Assembly: GCA_034509495.1 (NCBI GenBank)
Contig: CM067521.1
Coordinates: 19,897,984 to 19,961,983, forward strand
Length of the DNA stretch: 64,000 nt
Source: Acestrorhynchus altus
Taxonomy: Eukaryota > Chordata > Actinopteri > Characiformes > Acestrorhynchidae
Reading direction: 5' to 3'
Shown one piece after another: positions 28,735-42,109 of this stretch. The notes below the pieces were generated by a model, which searched no databases, had not been told where the DNA came from, and saw only the letters and a list, made by a program, of their open reading frames with translations. The position numbers and the translations under genes are program-made. Position 1 is the first letter of the stretch. Each line of letters starts with the position of its first letter.

Positions 28735-29165
28735 GACCATACAGGAGCACTTTGTAGTTCTGTAATTACAGACTGTAGTTCATCTGTTTCTCTGCATGCT
28801 TTGTGAGTCTCCTTTCACCCTGATCTTCAATGGTCAGGACCCCACAGGACCACCACAGAGCAGGTATTATGTGAGTGGTGGGTCATTCTCAGCACTGCAG
28901 TGGCTCTGACATGGGTGGTGTGTTAGTGTGTGTTGCGCTGGTATGAGTGGATCAGACACAGCAGTGCTGCTGGAGTGTTTAAACACTGTATCCACTCGCT
29001 GTCCATTCTATTAGACCCCACCTAATAGCTCCATCTTGCAGATGTGAAGTCAGTGACAGAAGCTCATCTGTTTCTGCACAGTTGGTGTTGGACTTCTTGT
29101 AGTCCATCAGTGGTCACAGTTGGATGGATATTTCTGAAGACTTGTGTAGGCTCACTGGTGGGTTT
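28735..29165 (+). repeat. Palindromic MITE family 1 copy
   Basis: It contains ACCATACAGGAGCACTTTGT, GGTCAGGACCCCACAGGACC, GTGGGTCATTCTCAGCACTG, CAGTGCTGCTGGAGTGTTTA, GTCCATTCTATTAGACCCCA and CCATCAGTGGTCACAGTTGG: the left arm and centre of the family. Confidence 0.8.
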
Positions 29166-29169
29166 GGAT

Positions 29170-31380
29170 AGTAAATAGATGACTGTTGTAGCCATGGCAA
29201 CCCCTGATACCATTCATCACCACTATAAAAAGAGACCAGAGTAGGTAAGTTTTCCCTACAGTGAACCATTTCACCCTTTAATAACGATCAGTGGTTTGAA
29301 ATGGTTTGAATGGTTCATGTCGTTCATTTTAAGTTCTCCCGAAATGTAATTCCTCTGTTTCTAGTTTAGCATCCGTAATATTTCAATTGTTCCATTCACA
29401 TCATGATATTCTAGACGTTCTACACACGTCTTGGCTGGTGTCTTATTGTTTACTTGTGTTGGTTAGGTGTGTGAGTGTGTGTTTACAAGCACTCTCATCC
29501 TTATAAACCTCAATCTTGAGGCTCTTTTCTGATCTGAGGCTATCTGAGTGCGTGTTGTTGTGCTGGGAATTGAATGACAGGTAGTGTGAAAGGATGGTCT
29601 TGCTCGGCCGTGATAGGCTGTGCGGAGCAGCAGCTGTCACAGTTCGCAACCCTCCGCCGCCACACAACAGCAGGGGACCTTGAGGCGGATATGACCAACT
29701 CAAGTATCAATTCACCGGGACACTGCAGTACAACCCCCTCCCCCCCACCTCAAGACCCTGGCTGCAAATCCATTTCTGTCTTGATTGCTTTCTTTTCACT
29801 AGAGAGAGAGAGAGACAGAGAAGGAGAGAGAGAGGGTTCTGACTCTTGCTCACAGGATGTAGGGAAGTGAGAACCCGAAGGCCATTATGAACTTGCTGCT
29901 TTCCCTTGTCCAGCTGTAGGAGGTGCTGTCAGAAGGACTGAGTCACTGTAAATAGTTCCCATTTCCAACTGGGGAAAGTCACTTTGCTTAAATGCTGTTA
30001 AAAGCGTTCTTGATGGAGAGGTACATGCAGGGACTCTAGAGCAGAAGGTCTTGAGGTTGTTCAAACCTGACTGCTTTTTGTTCAGAATAACACCTCCGTT
30101 CACCTAAGATCTGCAGACCGTCCCATTTGTTTAGAGTGGTGGTGAGTTGAAGTGAATGGCTGAAGCATTTAATGCTTCTAAAAGCTCTAAAAGTTAAATT
30201 AAAACAGCTTTATGCTTGAATTGATGTTCTTTGCTTGTGGGCTCCCCCTACAGGGGGGATGCTTTATGGATGCATTTTACAGGCTAAAAGATACAGAACC
30301 ATCACTGGAAATCGAATGGATTGAGTCGGTAGAGTAAAATTACAGGATTTTACAGAAATAAGACTTTGATCACAAAGCTTTACGCTGTTTTTGCGAGAAT
30401 TTTCCTGCTCGCTTTGCCAAAGTTCAATAGTGCAGTTAGCGCTATTGTAGCACTGGTGTAGCAGTGATTGCAGTCCAGCTGTCCTTGTCACAGATGTGTA
30501 CAGCATGTTGACACAAAATAGTCCCTGAAGGAAACCTAGGTGTACATATACCATATATCTAGTTAATGAAATGGCTATATTTGTGTTGTTATGGCGACCC
30601 CTGGCTGTACTTTGAATGATTTTGTTTATAAATGAATTTATGCTATATTTTATGATATATTAATGTATTTATAAATGGTTTTAGCTTTGAAAGTTAGGTA
30701 ATACCGACATAGCCATGCCATCACACATATTGCTCTTTGTACCAGGAAAGCTGGCCAGCTAACATTTTCATAGACTCAATCCCGCACCACATCACATTTT
30801 CCCATTTGGCTTTTATACTCGACTGAATGGCTTTCACTTTTGCTAAATAAAAATCCAATACTTATGTTCTCAAAGCACCTTAAAGTACCGTTAAACCCAG
30901 TAACAATAACGATCTGGTGTAGCTTTGGCTTTAGCAGTTTCTTATCCACCACTGTGAACACTTGCCCACCTGTTGCCACTAGTTTTGTCCATTTGATGTA
31001 GTTAAAATTACTCTCAGCCAATCTCTAGGCCTATTCTGGGCAGTCATTTATTGCAGAATGTGAGCCAGATGTGAATGCCAGATGTAGCGCAGGTTGGAGC
31101 CGAATCAGCACTGCTAGCTGGGACATTCTGATGAACATTAAGCCAGGTGTTATATATCCAAAGAAGAAGCAAATGTTGTTCACCAGTATTTTGAGCTATT
31201 AATCATGATATCTCATGAAAAAAAAAACATGGGTTTTTGGTTTGAGGATGTCTAAACCTCACCTAAGCGTTGCATGACTTTTCTTCCTGCAGGTTGTCTT
31301 CTCATTCTCAAACATGTCATTCTTGTTCCCATGGCTGGATACGGAAACCTGAAGATCTGATAAAGGTTGACGGGGATAAC
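29170..31380. other. Intron sequence without recognised elements
   Basis: Unique-looking DNA with small GA patches at 29803-29835. No exon was recognised. Confidence 0.4.
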
Positions 31381-31389
31381 CATAGAAAG

Positions 31390-32060
31390 CTCAAATAACA
31401 CGAGATAAGATCCAATAAGTGTTCAATCTCGAGGTGAACGTGGCACTCTAGGAAGATGGCAATGTCATGATGTTCCTTTATGCTTCTTCAAAAGCCCTAC
31501 AAATTCTGTGTCTTTTCTTGTGACCCAAAAATTAGCTTCCAGAACAACCATTTTTTACATTGTGTACATCACTCATGTCCTTGATCATCATCTTGTGCCA
31601 TGTGATAAGGTCTCTCAAATGTTCAGTTGAGAAGTAAAGAAGGCAGCAAGTGCACGCTGTGGGAAGATGATGTTTTCATGTGCATCTTCAAAACCTGAGG
31701 AATGGTGCCTGTTGATAGTTCTCAAAGCTCAACAGAATCTATGGCCTTTATTTTCCCAAAAATGACCTTCCAGAACAAACTTTAAAATGTGTACATGTTG
31801 TAGCCTACGAGTGTTAAATCAAGAGGCGAAGGTAGGAAGATGGCCGTGTCGGATGGTTTATTGTGACCCCAAATTATCTTCCAGAATAAGCGTTTTAAAT
31901 TGTCACAGATGTCCTTTATATTCACCTTCTTGAAACTTGCGTGCCATGAGATAAGGTCCGACAAACACTCAATTGAGAAGTAGGCAAGGCAGCATGTATG
32001 CAGTCTGGGAAGATGGTGATGTCAGGATGTTCCTGTGGGCTTTTTGCGAGCTTGATTTTT
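31390..32060. repeat. Diverged long-period tandem array (~150-200-bp units)
   Basis: The same module string recurs about four times: a GATAAG word, a TGTTCAATC/CAATTGAGAAGTA word, a GGAAGATGG word, a GATGTTCCT/TTCATGTGCATCTTC word and a CTTCCAGAAC/CTTCCAGAATAA word. The clearest pair is 31595-31680 against 31941-32025 (GTGCCATG.GATAAGGTC, GGCAGCA.GT..., GGGAAGATG). Units are strongly diverged and no transposon family was recognised. Confidence 0.65.
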
Positions 32061-32189
32061 TGACATGATGCCTCATCTCTTTCACTGGAGGCGAGAGGAG
32101 GAGCTGTCATGCTCCAGCAGACTGGATAATTATTTCCTTCTTATCCCCTTTTGCCAGGGCCAATCTCAGTCCCCAATAACAGCCTGAGA

Positions 32190-32262
32190 CCAAGCTAGCG
32201 CTCTCGCTCTCACTCTCTTGCTCTTGCTCTCGCTCTCTCTCTTGCTTTCTCACTCTCTCAGT
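32190..32262. repeat. CT-rich microsatellite
   Basis: CTCTCGCTCTCACTCTCTTG-type interrupted hexamers. Confidence 0.8.
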
Positions 32263-32784
32263 TTCCCATGCCCAAATAATGAGCAAACCAATCAGACCAG
32301 ATTAACATGACTGGAAAAAATAGCCTAGAGATCTGATAAGATCATGCCAGTAAATAAATGAGAAAGCCAAAAGAAGGCAGTGAAAAGAAATTCGCCATCA
32401 CATTAGACGCCCTATCATTGATGTCATTGGTCATTCAGATCTCATCACAGAAGATGGGCACATTTGGGTGTATGATGGTTTCATAGCTGTCAAACTTTGT
32501 CCCAGAGACCTCACTGTACCAAGTGATGTCTATTTCAGGAATGTTAAGCATAAGACATGATTGCCATTAGTTTATGCTTAGTAGTAGCATAGCTAAGTTC
32601 CCCGAGTTGGTCCAGCAGAGTGATGCTGTGTTTACACATTAACTTGAATTGAAAGAGACAAGAGTTCACCACTTTGGAGTTCATCTTGGTTTGTTAGACT
32701 CAAGACAAATTAGATTTTGCAACGTTGACGTCTTCTGAGGGGACTTTGGAGGAGTTCGATATCTGAAGTGGCTGTCTAGTGGCA

Positions 32785-33197
32785 GCTTGTCTAGTCCCTG
32801 TAGAGAAGTGCAGTCAATAGAATAGGACTCTCTGGAGCAGATAAACATGAACCGATTGGCACTATGTCTGATGCCAGGTGTGGGCTAGAGGCGAACTGAG
32901 CTGTGGAGCAATGGAACGGTGTTCTCCGGAATGATCATGCTCCATCCAGTACTTTTGGGTTGAGCTGTGAAGTTTGGGACGAAGTGGGGCTGTGATTATG
33001 CAACGTCCTGACCTTCCTAATGCTTTAGTTGCTGAATACAATCAAATCCTGACAGCAATGTTTTAAAATTTAGTAGAAAGCCCTCACTGGACAATGGAGC
33101 TGTGGACAGTTACTCAAACTCTTCTTCTTAAAACCCTTGATTTCAAAAGAAACAGCGAATCAGCTGGTGTGCTAATACTTTTGTCCATAGAATGTAT
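32785..33197 (-). repeat. MITE family 2, near-complete inverted copy
   Basis: It runs from GTCTAGTCCCTGTAGAGAAG through AATAGGACTCTCTGGAGCAG, GAGCTGTGGAGCAATGGAAC, CAGTACTTTTGGG, GCTGAATACAATCAAATCCT and GTTACTCAAACTCTTC to AATACTTTTGTCCATAGAAT. This is the mirror of the 22540 and 34362 copies. Confidence 0.8.
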
Positions 33198-33199
33198 CT

Positions 33200-34360
33200 G
33201 AAGAAACCAAGAAGTTGGATATTGAAGGACACTTGTGAAGCAGGTAGAGTAGGTCAAGGTCACCCCAGTCACCCCCTCTGTTTACGGTGCCCTTTGTATA
33301 CAGGTCTGCTGATCACATCCTACTGACACAGGGACATGTTGACAGTTGACAGGTTTGTTTGTCCGTATTTTCCTGCAAGCGCCGATAAGACGCCTCTTGA
33401 TTTGGAACGTCGTGCTTCTTTAGAAGCTTCTGCCTTCACCTTATTGATGTACGCTTCAAGTTTTAATATTAAGAAAGGACTACACAGGATGTCCATCAAC
33501 CTGTATTCATTGGAACGCTCATGCAAATGCCACTACTGCCGGATTCTGTTGGGAAAGAACAAATACCACTTCTCTGGGATTGATCGCTGATGTCAGCTTG
33601 TTCTCTTCTTTGGAAAAGGGATGTGTTCTATCCTATCGCCCCAGTTACTATGAGTGGCATTCCGCACCAGGCGCTGGAGGTTCTGGAAGGTCCGGGAAAA
33701 GGTACTGGGACGGCACGGCTGACTAAGACAGCTGCGTTGTGCAGATAAGCTAAACAATGGTGGTAGTGGTCCACACAGCAGGGGAGGGAAGGCGATTTCA
33801 GGTCTTGTGCTCAATCTGTTAGCTGTTAACAAAAGGCAGATGTCTTTCCGTTAGCTGATTAGCGCCGGTCAACAGAGCTAGTGGCCCATTTCGGTCTGGA
33901 CGGGTCTGCCAGAGTGTGTGAGTGTTTGTTTGAGAGGGAATGATAATGTTAGTGCTGCGTCACCAGGCTTCAACCCCCCCCGTCAGTGGACTGGGGAACA
34001 CCACCATTGTGTTATTTGGAGGCTTGGCTGTGAATGGGTGTGTTCCTGCTTTTATTTAGAGGCCGATTTGGCGTAATCACGTTTCGCACAACCATTGTGT
34101 GGTGGCTATTATACATGTTGCAGAGAGCTTTGGGTGAAACACATTGCAGACCAACAATAGCGGCTTGGATCTGTTGTCGTTTCTAGAATGGAACTGCCAG
34201 GGCACTGGATCAGTAAAGGTCATATTACATGGGTTGCTCTCAGAATACCTATCTCAGCCAAGAATTCACATCGGTCAGGCTTATAGCATTGATCTTCAAC
34301 GATCAATGTTCTGCAGCTATAGTCTATATGAATGAAGAACATTATCAGTCATGAAATAAT
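33200..34360. other. Intron sequence without recognised elements
   Basis: No exon or recognised transposon was found. Confidence 0.4.
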
Positions 34361-34361
34361 C

Positions 34362-34700
34362 TATGGACAAAAGTATCGGGACACCTGCTCGTTCTTTGTT
34401 TCTTCTGAAATCAAGGATATTAAAAATTAGAATCCTTTTTTGTTGGAGTTACTGTCTCTGCTGTCTAGGGAGGGATTTCTACTAGATTTAAGGGTTAGGA
34501 TGGTTAGGATGTTAGATGATCATCACTCCACCTGTTCGCCAACTCCACAGCTCATCCCAAAAGTATTGGATGGAGCGCCATCATTCATGAGAACACAGTT
34601 CCACTGCTCCACACCTCAATTATGGGGGGCTTTATACCACTCTAACCTACACCTGACATTAGGCCCGGTGCCAGTTGGTTCATTTTATCTACTCCAGTGA
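34362..34700 (+). repeat. MITE family 2, near-complete copy
   Basis: It starts TATGGACAAAAGTATCGGGA and carries CTGCTCGTTCTTTGTTTCTT, TTGTTGGAGTTACTGTCTCT, GGTTAGGATGTTAGATGATC, CATCCCAAAAGTATTGGATG, ACAGTTCCACTGCTCCACAC and GGGGGGCTTTATACCACTCT. It is truncated at the right after the TCTACTCCAGTGAGG word. Confidence 0.8.
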
Positions 34701-34704
34701 GGCA

Positions 34705-37700
34705 TGTTGTGTAACAGTGCATTCACATAGAACTGACTTCTAGCATTTGACTTCAAAGATCTACAGCAGGGGTTGTCATATATTCGTTCTGCTGGCAGTG
34801 ATTCTGTGCGATTGAAGTTATAGTAACATTCATGAGGGGGAATATTTCTGGAAATCAGTCTGAAACTTAATTGATCTGGTTTGTAGTATTGTTTCCCAAA
34901 GATCAACTAAAGCAGGTGTTCTTCGATGTTCTGGAGTCGTGGACTGAAATTTAGTATCCACTAAAATTAATTGTTACGTTTTTTTTTCTCTTCTGAAAAA
35001 GAGAATGTTGTATAAGAGCTCTTCTGACTAGAATGAAATTCACATATAGGAATTTGTTTCTTAAGTTCATTTTTTTTCATTACGAAGCATTTCCCTGCCG
35101 ATGTCTTCATGTGGCAAGGAACGAGGGAGCTTTGAGAGAGCTTTGAAAGCAGATAGCAGGACTGTTGCTGTACTGTTTGCCTGTGCTCTGAAGCCTGTTC
35201 CAGCTGTTCATCTGCCCTGGTTTGAAGGGAAAGTGCACTGACAGGCCGCTCAGCTGCCGCCGGCTATGTCCTTATTATGTGAAATTTGAGTCGCTTGCGC
35301 AACTTTAAGGTAGGAGTCTGTGACACTCTTGCTAAGCACTTACAGTGAGTGTCGGACTGCCTCTCCATAAATTTTAGTCTCTTTTTTTTTTCCCCTGTAG
35401 GAATGTGAGAATATACTTGTGGATAGCAGAAATGTGTCGTTCTCATACTCCCAGTGTTCCCAGATGTATAGAAACAGTCCTTTTTTTTGTCCCTAGATGT
35501 CTCAGGGGATTAATTAACTGGGTGTTAATTGACTTAATCGATCCAGTTGAGTGTTAATTGGCTTAATTAAATGTTGCTGTAATTTTGGTCTGTTGCACAT
35601 TGCAGAATGGTTTGATGATCAATCAAGCCATTGGTGCATTAGGCCTCTAATTGGAGTGAGAATTGATTCGAATTGATTTGACATCTAAAATTACTATAAG
35701 TGAAATGTTTACCCTAATGGCTACAAAATGTAAGAAAACATGCGTGCCGCAAGCTGTGATGCTTGTATCCATTTGGACTGAAATTTACAAAGCTTCAAAG
35801 ATGATGCAGATTATTGCAGTCTCATGTGTTTTGTTTGGCACGTTCCACCTTTTAAATGTGTTTTTCACAGAATTTCACAGTAAGGCCCCTGGGTACGCAT
35901 GTCATGAAAGCTCTGTGCATTTTGGAGCTGGTGCCAAGAAATGATACCAATGCTAATACTGGGTTGCAGCACATTCATTTGTTATGATCAATGAAAGCAG
36001 CCATATGCCACTTACCTGTTGCCCGAATGACCACACCCACTTTGGGTGCAAACAAACCCAATCATATTGCTGTTGACCAAATTGGAAATGGTCTTAACCT
36101 GCCTTAAACCTTCTGTGTGTTTTGTTTTTCCAGCAATAAAAAAACCCTAGTCTGGCTATTAGCTGAAGTGATTTATTTTGGATTACGATAATGATAATCA
36201 TGACGCACAAAGATGATCTGATGATGACATGACATTTTAGGCCACTTGGTAGGGTTGTGCGTTTCCTTTGATGGAAGCATGCTGAAAGGACACTCACCAG
36301 CCATCATTTTTCATTTTTTCCTGTAATACAGCACTGATCATTGACTAGCAGCGATATGATGTAATTATTGGTGTGGCTGAACCAATCGCTAAAAATCACC
36401 TGGGTGCTTGTTATGTTACTAAATTGTTAAAGGCTTGGAAATTTGTATTTGCCACCAGTTAGAGCAACTGTTTTCACCCAGAAAGGGGTGGGGCCATTAT
36501 GCAATGGCACAGTATACAGATGTGTTGCTCACATCTATAAAAGCATGTGATGCATGTTCTCTAATACTTTATAGCATTTCCATTTGGGCTTAGTAACGCT
36601 CCAGTACAATTCGGTAAGAATTATACCAATCTCTTGACCCGGTTTCAGACGGGTTGTTGAAGAGAACATAAGACCATGCACATTATAGCCCAACCAAGTT
36701 ATTGGATATGTCAAATGGACACTGCACTACTTTTAAAATATCACAGTTGCTGTACTGCTCACACTATCGAACTTGAACCCTTTGAAAGGTTCTGTAGTGG
36801 TTCCTTTCCTTTAGAATATAGTTGTTTTCGTGCTCATTTAAGACCCCTACACGTCTGTTACTGAAACAAGAATTGATGCTGGTTCCAGCTCGGTTTCTGT
36901 GGTCCATACGTTACTGGTGACCATCACTGAGGAGAAAGATATGAACTTGTGAACACTGAATGTTCACTCAGATGTGCCAAACCAAATATGTCAGTATTCC
37001 CACTTCTTTTCTCAAAAATCATTTTTATACCCTTTTTGCTCACATCTGCTTCCTCTGGCTTTTGTAAATCATGTCTGAGTGCAGTTCCTTGTTGCCTTGT
37101 TCCCTTGTGCTGCAAGTGGCCACCTGTGCAGTGCAGGGATGATGGTTTTAAAAACTGTTAAAAACAGTTTCTGTTAAATCCACTATTGATTCGAGACCTT
37201 TGTTTTGATGTCAAAAAGCTTCAACATAGTGAGGTTCCCTGTGAGGGTTCTTTGAACCAATCTAAAAGAGTTTACATGTCCTGATCTGTTTTGAATAGAC
37301 CAGCCATTGCTATAGTGCACCATGTGTTCAGTTCAACCCGAGACTATCGAGTCAGACTGTTATTGTTGAACAGATTCAGTTGTAAGCGAGAGCATCTTGA
37401 TTTTACTTTGGAAATGATACCAATAATTTTAGTCCCATCTCTGCCGTTAATACTCAGAATATGGGCTGAATCGATCTTTGCATTACAAGCTGCCTCTGGT
37501 AGAATGATATTACCCCACCTCCACTTGTGAAACAAATCATGTTGGAATGCTGATTCAATCAATATCATACCAAATCCTTGGACCCCACATTCCAAAATGA
37601 CCACATGTAGGATGTACAAGTCCAGATCTGTGTGAGACCAACATGGTAGGACACTGAAACTCTTTAAAGTCTGAAATAGCATCACAGCTGAAATCAGCAC

Positions 37701-37875
37701 CCAATTTGTGGACTAAACTGCACTTCATTCCTCTTAAGAGTCTGGTCTAATCCTTACATGATCACTCTGATGTGTGCTTCTCTTCACCCTCCTAGTGTCG
37801 GGAGCATTGCCTCTCCTAACAATTGGAAACATTGGGGTTAAAACATTAAACATTATCCTTGAACAGACAAGAATA
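34705..37875. other. Intron sequence without recognised elements
   Basis: About 3.2 kb of AT-rich, mostly unique DNA. 35505-35570 has irregular TTAATTGACTTAAT-type repeats. No exon was identified. Confidence 0.4.
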
Positions 37876-37879
37876 TGCA

Positions 37880-38105
37880 CATATTTTAAGAACGACAATG
37901 TGGTCCTCTGCATTTAACCCATTCATGCTGTGATACACACACATACACACTAGGGGAAGTGAGCACACGTGTCCTGAGCGGTGGGCAGCCCTATCCACAG
38001 TGTCTGGTTTGCAGCTGGGCAGTTACTCAAGGTCCGTTCAAGCAATCAAATCAGCTTCCAGTCACAAGGCTGGTTCCCTAACCACCAGGCCACAGCTGAC
38101 CCTTA
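37880..38105 (-). mobile_element. tRNA-derived SINE-like element
   Basis: The reverse complement starts GGTCAGCTGTGGCCTGGTGG (box-A-like TGGCCTGGTGG) followed by TTAGGGAACCAGCCTTGTGA. A degraded box B follows. The far end has the GGGCTGCCCACCGCTCAGGA and ...TGCAGAGGACCAC modules typical of a very common fish repeat. It is antisense to suclg2. Confidence 0.65.
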
Positions 38106-40265
38106 TTTATTTTATAAGTAGTACTTCACTAACCAAATAATAACGCACGTACAACACTTTGAGGGTTTATAAATTAAACGTATAATTTTAGTGTGCCTGG
38201 ATCAGCTGAAGCTCAATCAGCAAAAAACTTTCATTACAAAAGCGGCATGCAGGTCATAATTTGGTGATGTTAGTTTGAACATTTCCTTTGTACTTCAGCC
38301 TGGTTATTCAATGCTGTGTGGAAGCAGGACACACTTATGCACATATGGATTTTAGTAGGAGATTCACAAGCAGGTGGTGCGGAGCATGCCCAATATTTTT
38401 ATGAACTGCGTTGACTTGTGTATAAGGATGCATAAATCACCCTGTGTGTCATTAATATACATAGATGTCAATAGGAAACGCATGAGTGGAAGAAATATGG
38501 CCACTCTCAATACAGCCTGAGCTGAAAAATGGGGCAGTGATAGGGGAGCCGTTGGGGGATGGAGCTGTGTGCCATGGCGCAGCTGGAACTGCAGTGCCCT
38601 CTCGTGGTGAGAGAGGAAGCATCAGGCAGAAAAAGAAAAGCCATGGAAGAACCCATTTAGTGCAAGCTGTCTGTTTAAGCCCAAAGCAGACAGACAGTAT
38701 GAGTGACGGGGTGGAACCTAATCCACATTTGACAAAATAAAAAATGACATGGCACCAAAACCTGAGTTTTAAAGATGATGACACATAAAGGTCCCACTTT
38801 TTAAGAGAGTCTGTTTACTGTGAGGAAATTTCTGTAGCATGTCTTGAAGGATGTTAGACAGGTTTTCATTTTTTCTGTCAACATCAAGATAAAAGCAGAA
38901 GAAAATATTCAGCAAATTGGTAACTTGTATTTTTTGTTAGCAGTATACCTTTAAGATTCATATTTGTAAAATTAAAGGATGTAACTGGCTGTCCTCTATG
39001 GGAATACAATTGTCCAAAGAAAAAAGTCTAAATGTCTTACAATGTTTATTATTTTTGCATGTATCATTATCCCTTCTCGTGACTTTTATTCTGAAATTTG
39101 AAAGAAAAGAGATCTTACAGCCCCACCCTGCTTGTTTTCACTGTAACCCAATATCTTGGTCCGTGACCTCATTAGCTCCACCCTCTCTCACTGTTCAGTC
39201 AGAGTCTGCATGCAGGTCAAACGTGCACGTGGACAGAGCAGTAAACTGGGGTTTAATTCAGTTGGAAATCAGTGTATTCTAGCTGTTTTCTGAGCTGGAT
39301 CACATGCTTATCATTCATCACACAAGGATGAGAACTTTATGGTTCAATAAGCAAAGTCTTATCGTTTATATGTGTATCATGTATTCAGGCAAAGAGCAGA
39401 TCTCAGGTTCTAAGAGCTAACTTCTACTGGTACAGGCTGAACAGATGGACATATGTACTAGATCCTTTTTGGGCTGTTAAAGTGCCTGTAATGAAGACCA
39501 AAGATGATCTAGTACGAAATTGCATCCCACACCATGACACCAGGTCTTCTGGACATGTGACGCAGATCATACTACTTGGTCAGACTCGTCATTGACTATT
39601 ACCTGCTGACATTCTGAGTGACAGACTGGCACAACACCATTGCAGTCATACATTGCAATCAGTTGATTCCTTCTGGGTGCAACTATTTTTGACGAATTGA
39701 CAAAGCTGAAGTGATGACCGGTCAGTCTGTATTACTTATGTTTACTGGTTTGTTTGAATGCTTTAATTCATCCCAGCCTACAAAAGGTCATAGTGGTCAC
39801 AGTGTGGTATTGTGAACACATCTATGGTAGTCGAGATTGACGAGATATATATACATATCATACAGTGTTGGTATATTGTGCATCCTGTGTCCGAGTTGTG
39901 TGTCTCTGAGCCTCCCAAAGGGTTTTAGAGTAGAGGAAAAAAGCAGAAGCAGCAGGACCATAAATTGTCCAGTCATGGTTGAAGTGCTCTCAGCATCAGT
40001 GGCACTTCTCACCACAGTGGCCGAGGCCGGTTTGACGGACCATTCAGGTGTTCAGTACTGCAGCTCCACACATATCTAACTTCACACTTTTCGGAATGTG
40101 ACTCAACAGTGCCCATCAAGCCTGTGTCAACACCGTCACCTGGTCATTTTAATCTTTGTTTGTAGTCATATGGTTTTGGCCAGACTCATGGAGCTCATGG
40201 TGTACAGATGTAGTCCCAGCAGAATTAAATCAATGGAACCTAGATGGTCGTAACAGGTTACTCTG
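38106..40265. other. Intron sequence without recognised elements
   Basis: Unique-looking sequence. 39500-39670 (GCATCCCACACCATGACACC onward) faintly resembles an antisense Tc1-type remnant but no diagnostic motif could be read. Confidence 0.35.
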
Positions 40266-40274
40266 GGATTCCGT

Positions 40275-40640
40275 TTGTTTCGGTTTTCTCCCCAATGTTC
40301 TTCCAAAATTGGAAGTACCCATTACCACCTCCATTAGGAGACTCCTCCATATGATGCTCTCAACAATAGCAGAGTGAAGGCAAGCATGTGCCTCCTCTCA
40401 CGCATGTGAAGTCAGCCAGTGCACGCGGAGGAAAGCACCGCGTCCCCAACTCCAATACAACAGCTAACGGAGGGATGTGCTGGCCAGCATTATACTGGGT
40501 GAGATGTGAGGAGCGGGCGCCATCTACCCACACAGAGAGAAGATGGCCAGTTTTGCTCTCTCAGACTCCAGCTGCAGATAGGAAGACCCATATTCAAACT
40601 CGTGATCCTCAGATCATAGTCGTAGCACATTAGACCATTT
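40275..40640 (+). repeat. Unclassified interspersed repeat (copy 1)
   Basis: Modules TTCCAAAATTGGAAGTACCC, CATTAGGAGACTC, GCGCCATCTACCCACACAGA and CCAGTTTTGCTCTCTCAGAC, followed by AGATCATAGTCGTAGCACAT and TAGACCATTTG, recur in the same order at 63150-63450 and partly at 62150-62262. No protein match is recognised. It could be a SINE or a non-autonomous DNA element. Confidence 0.5.
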
Positions 40641-40644
40641 GTTT

Positions 40645-42095
40645 GTTTGTTTGTTTGTTTTTTAAAAAGGTTTATTTTAAGTTACAGCAGACAAAGGAAT
40701 CTCGAGCTCAATCTGTAGTGGCACTACATGCGTGACCTGTGTACACAGGAATGGGAGTTGGATTTTGGTGCAACACCAGTTCTTTTTCATCTTCTGTTGT
40801 CTGATAGCCTGCCTCAACTTCATGTAATTAGTCTGAAAGTATAAACCATCTAAAACATTGGCTGATTGCCCCTTTTTTTTTAACTTGTGTACAGACTTGA
40901 AATCAGTTTTAAAACAAAATGATATCAATTGGGTGTCCGTTTGATATTTGATTATATGTCTAATTTCTATTATATATGAGTAGCATCAGGCAGGCTTATT
41001 TTTCTCGACGTTCCCACCTCTGGGATGCATTCAGATTTCTAAAACTGTTGGTCACAGCAGGCCAAGCCATGAAGTATTTTGTTCAAGGCCAGTATGGCCA
41101 GTATCTCTGGTAGTAAAAACTCTTTTAGCTTCCTGGAATTTTACTAACTGCAGCTCATAATAACAGTTATTATTACAAAGTCTTGCCACAAAATGTTTTT
41201 CACAGTGTATTACTCGTAGGCACTTCACTGCACCTCAATGCCATGACTGTTTTTAGAAATGGTAGGTTCTGTGGCCTCTAAACATATGTGTATTGTGCTG
41301 GTGTGTGAAGCCATTTCTGAGTTTCTAAAGCTGAGAAGACAAGGTGTGATTTTGCCCTTACTGTGAGGGTCTCTGGCCCAAAGGGTGGGATCAACAAATA
41401 AATCCCCTCTCTTCAGTCTCAGACTGCAAACTCTGCTAAACAGTATAAATGATCCTGTCGTTTTTAGACATTTTCCAGAACAATATCTGTAATCTGTTGT
41501 TGATTTATGAGGATATTAAATGTGAAAGAAAATCACATTTAAATACTGATTAAGAGCATGAACTGATCTAAAAATGTGTCTAGATCCACACCATACACCT
41601 GACGCACACTCAGTTCATTGTGCCAGTGCTAGACTGCTGTAAATGTTAGGGTGTGATTGATGAAGATTGTGTTATTATAAATCATTTATATGCAAATGCT
41701 GAGTAGTTCTCTTAAGAACAAACTCACAATGACCTTAGTATATTTTATAAATGATGCACCTGAAACACAAGGCTTACACATTAAAAATGATGTGTTTATA
41801 TATAGTCGCTGTTGGACAAAGCCTTTGCACTTTAATAAAGCTTTAGAGGGAAAAAACCTTCATAACTTTTAATGAAAGTCAGTATATAAGAAGATTTCAT
41901 TCCATGTCATTTTGGAGCTTTTCTGTTTGTCCTTTTCCTTTTGTTACAATGTAAGGAACACATTGTGATGCGCAACTGCAATGGTGGTCTACCAGACTAT
42001 CATAGTCATTCAGAATCGCAGTGGGGTCATTTTCAGTAAGTCCTGCTTTTGTCTTGGTGGAAATGACCAAAAAAAAGGGTGTGGAGGCACTGTGG
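40645..42095. other. Intron sequence without recognised elements
   Basis: A (TTTG)n patch lies at 40639-40659. The rest is unique and AT-rich, with no exon. Confidence 0.4.
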
Positions 42096-42109
42096 TCAGC
42101 TCCAGGATC

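Noticed and set aside
39480..39800. Possible antisense Tc1 remnant
   Set aside because: Only loose resemblance; no GGGS.MVWG, DNA.PH or SPDL..IE motif found.
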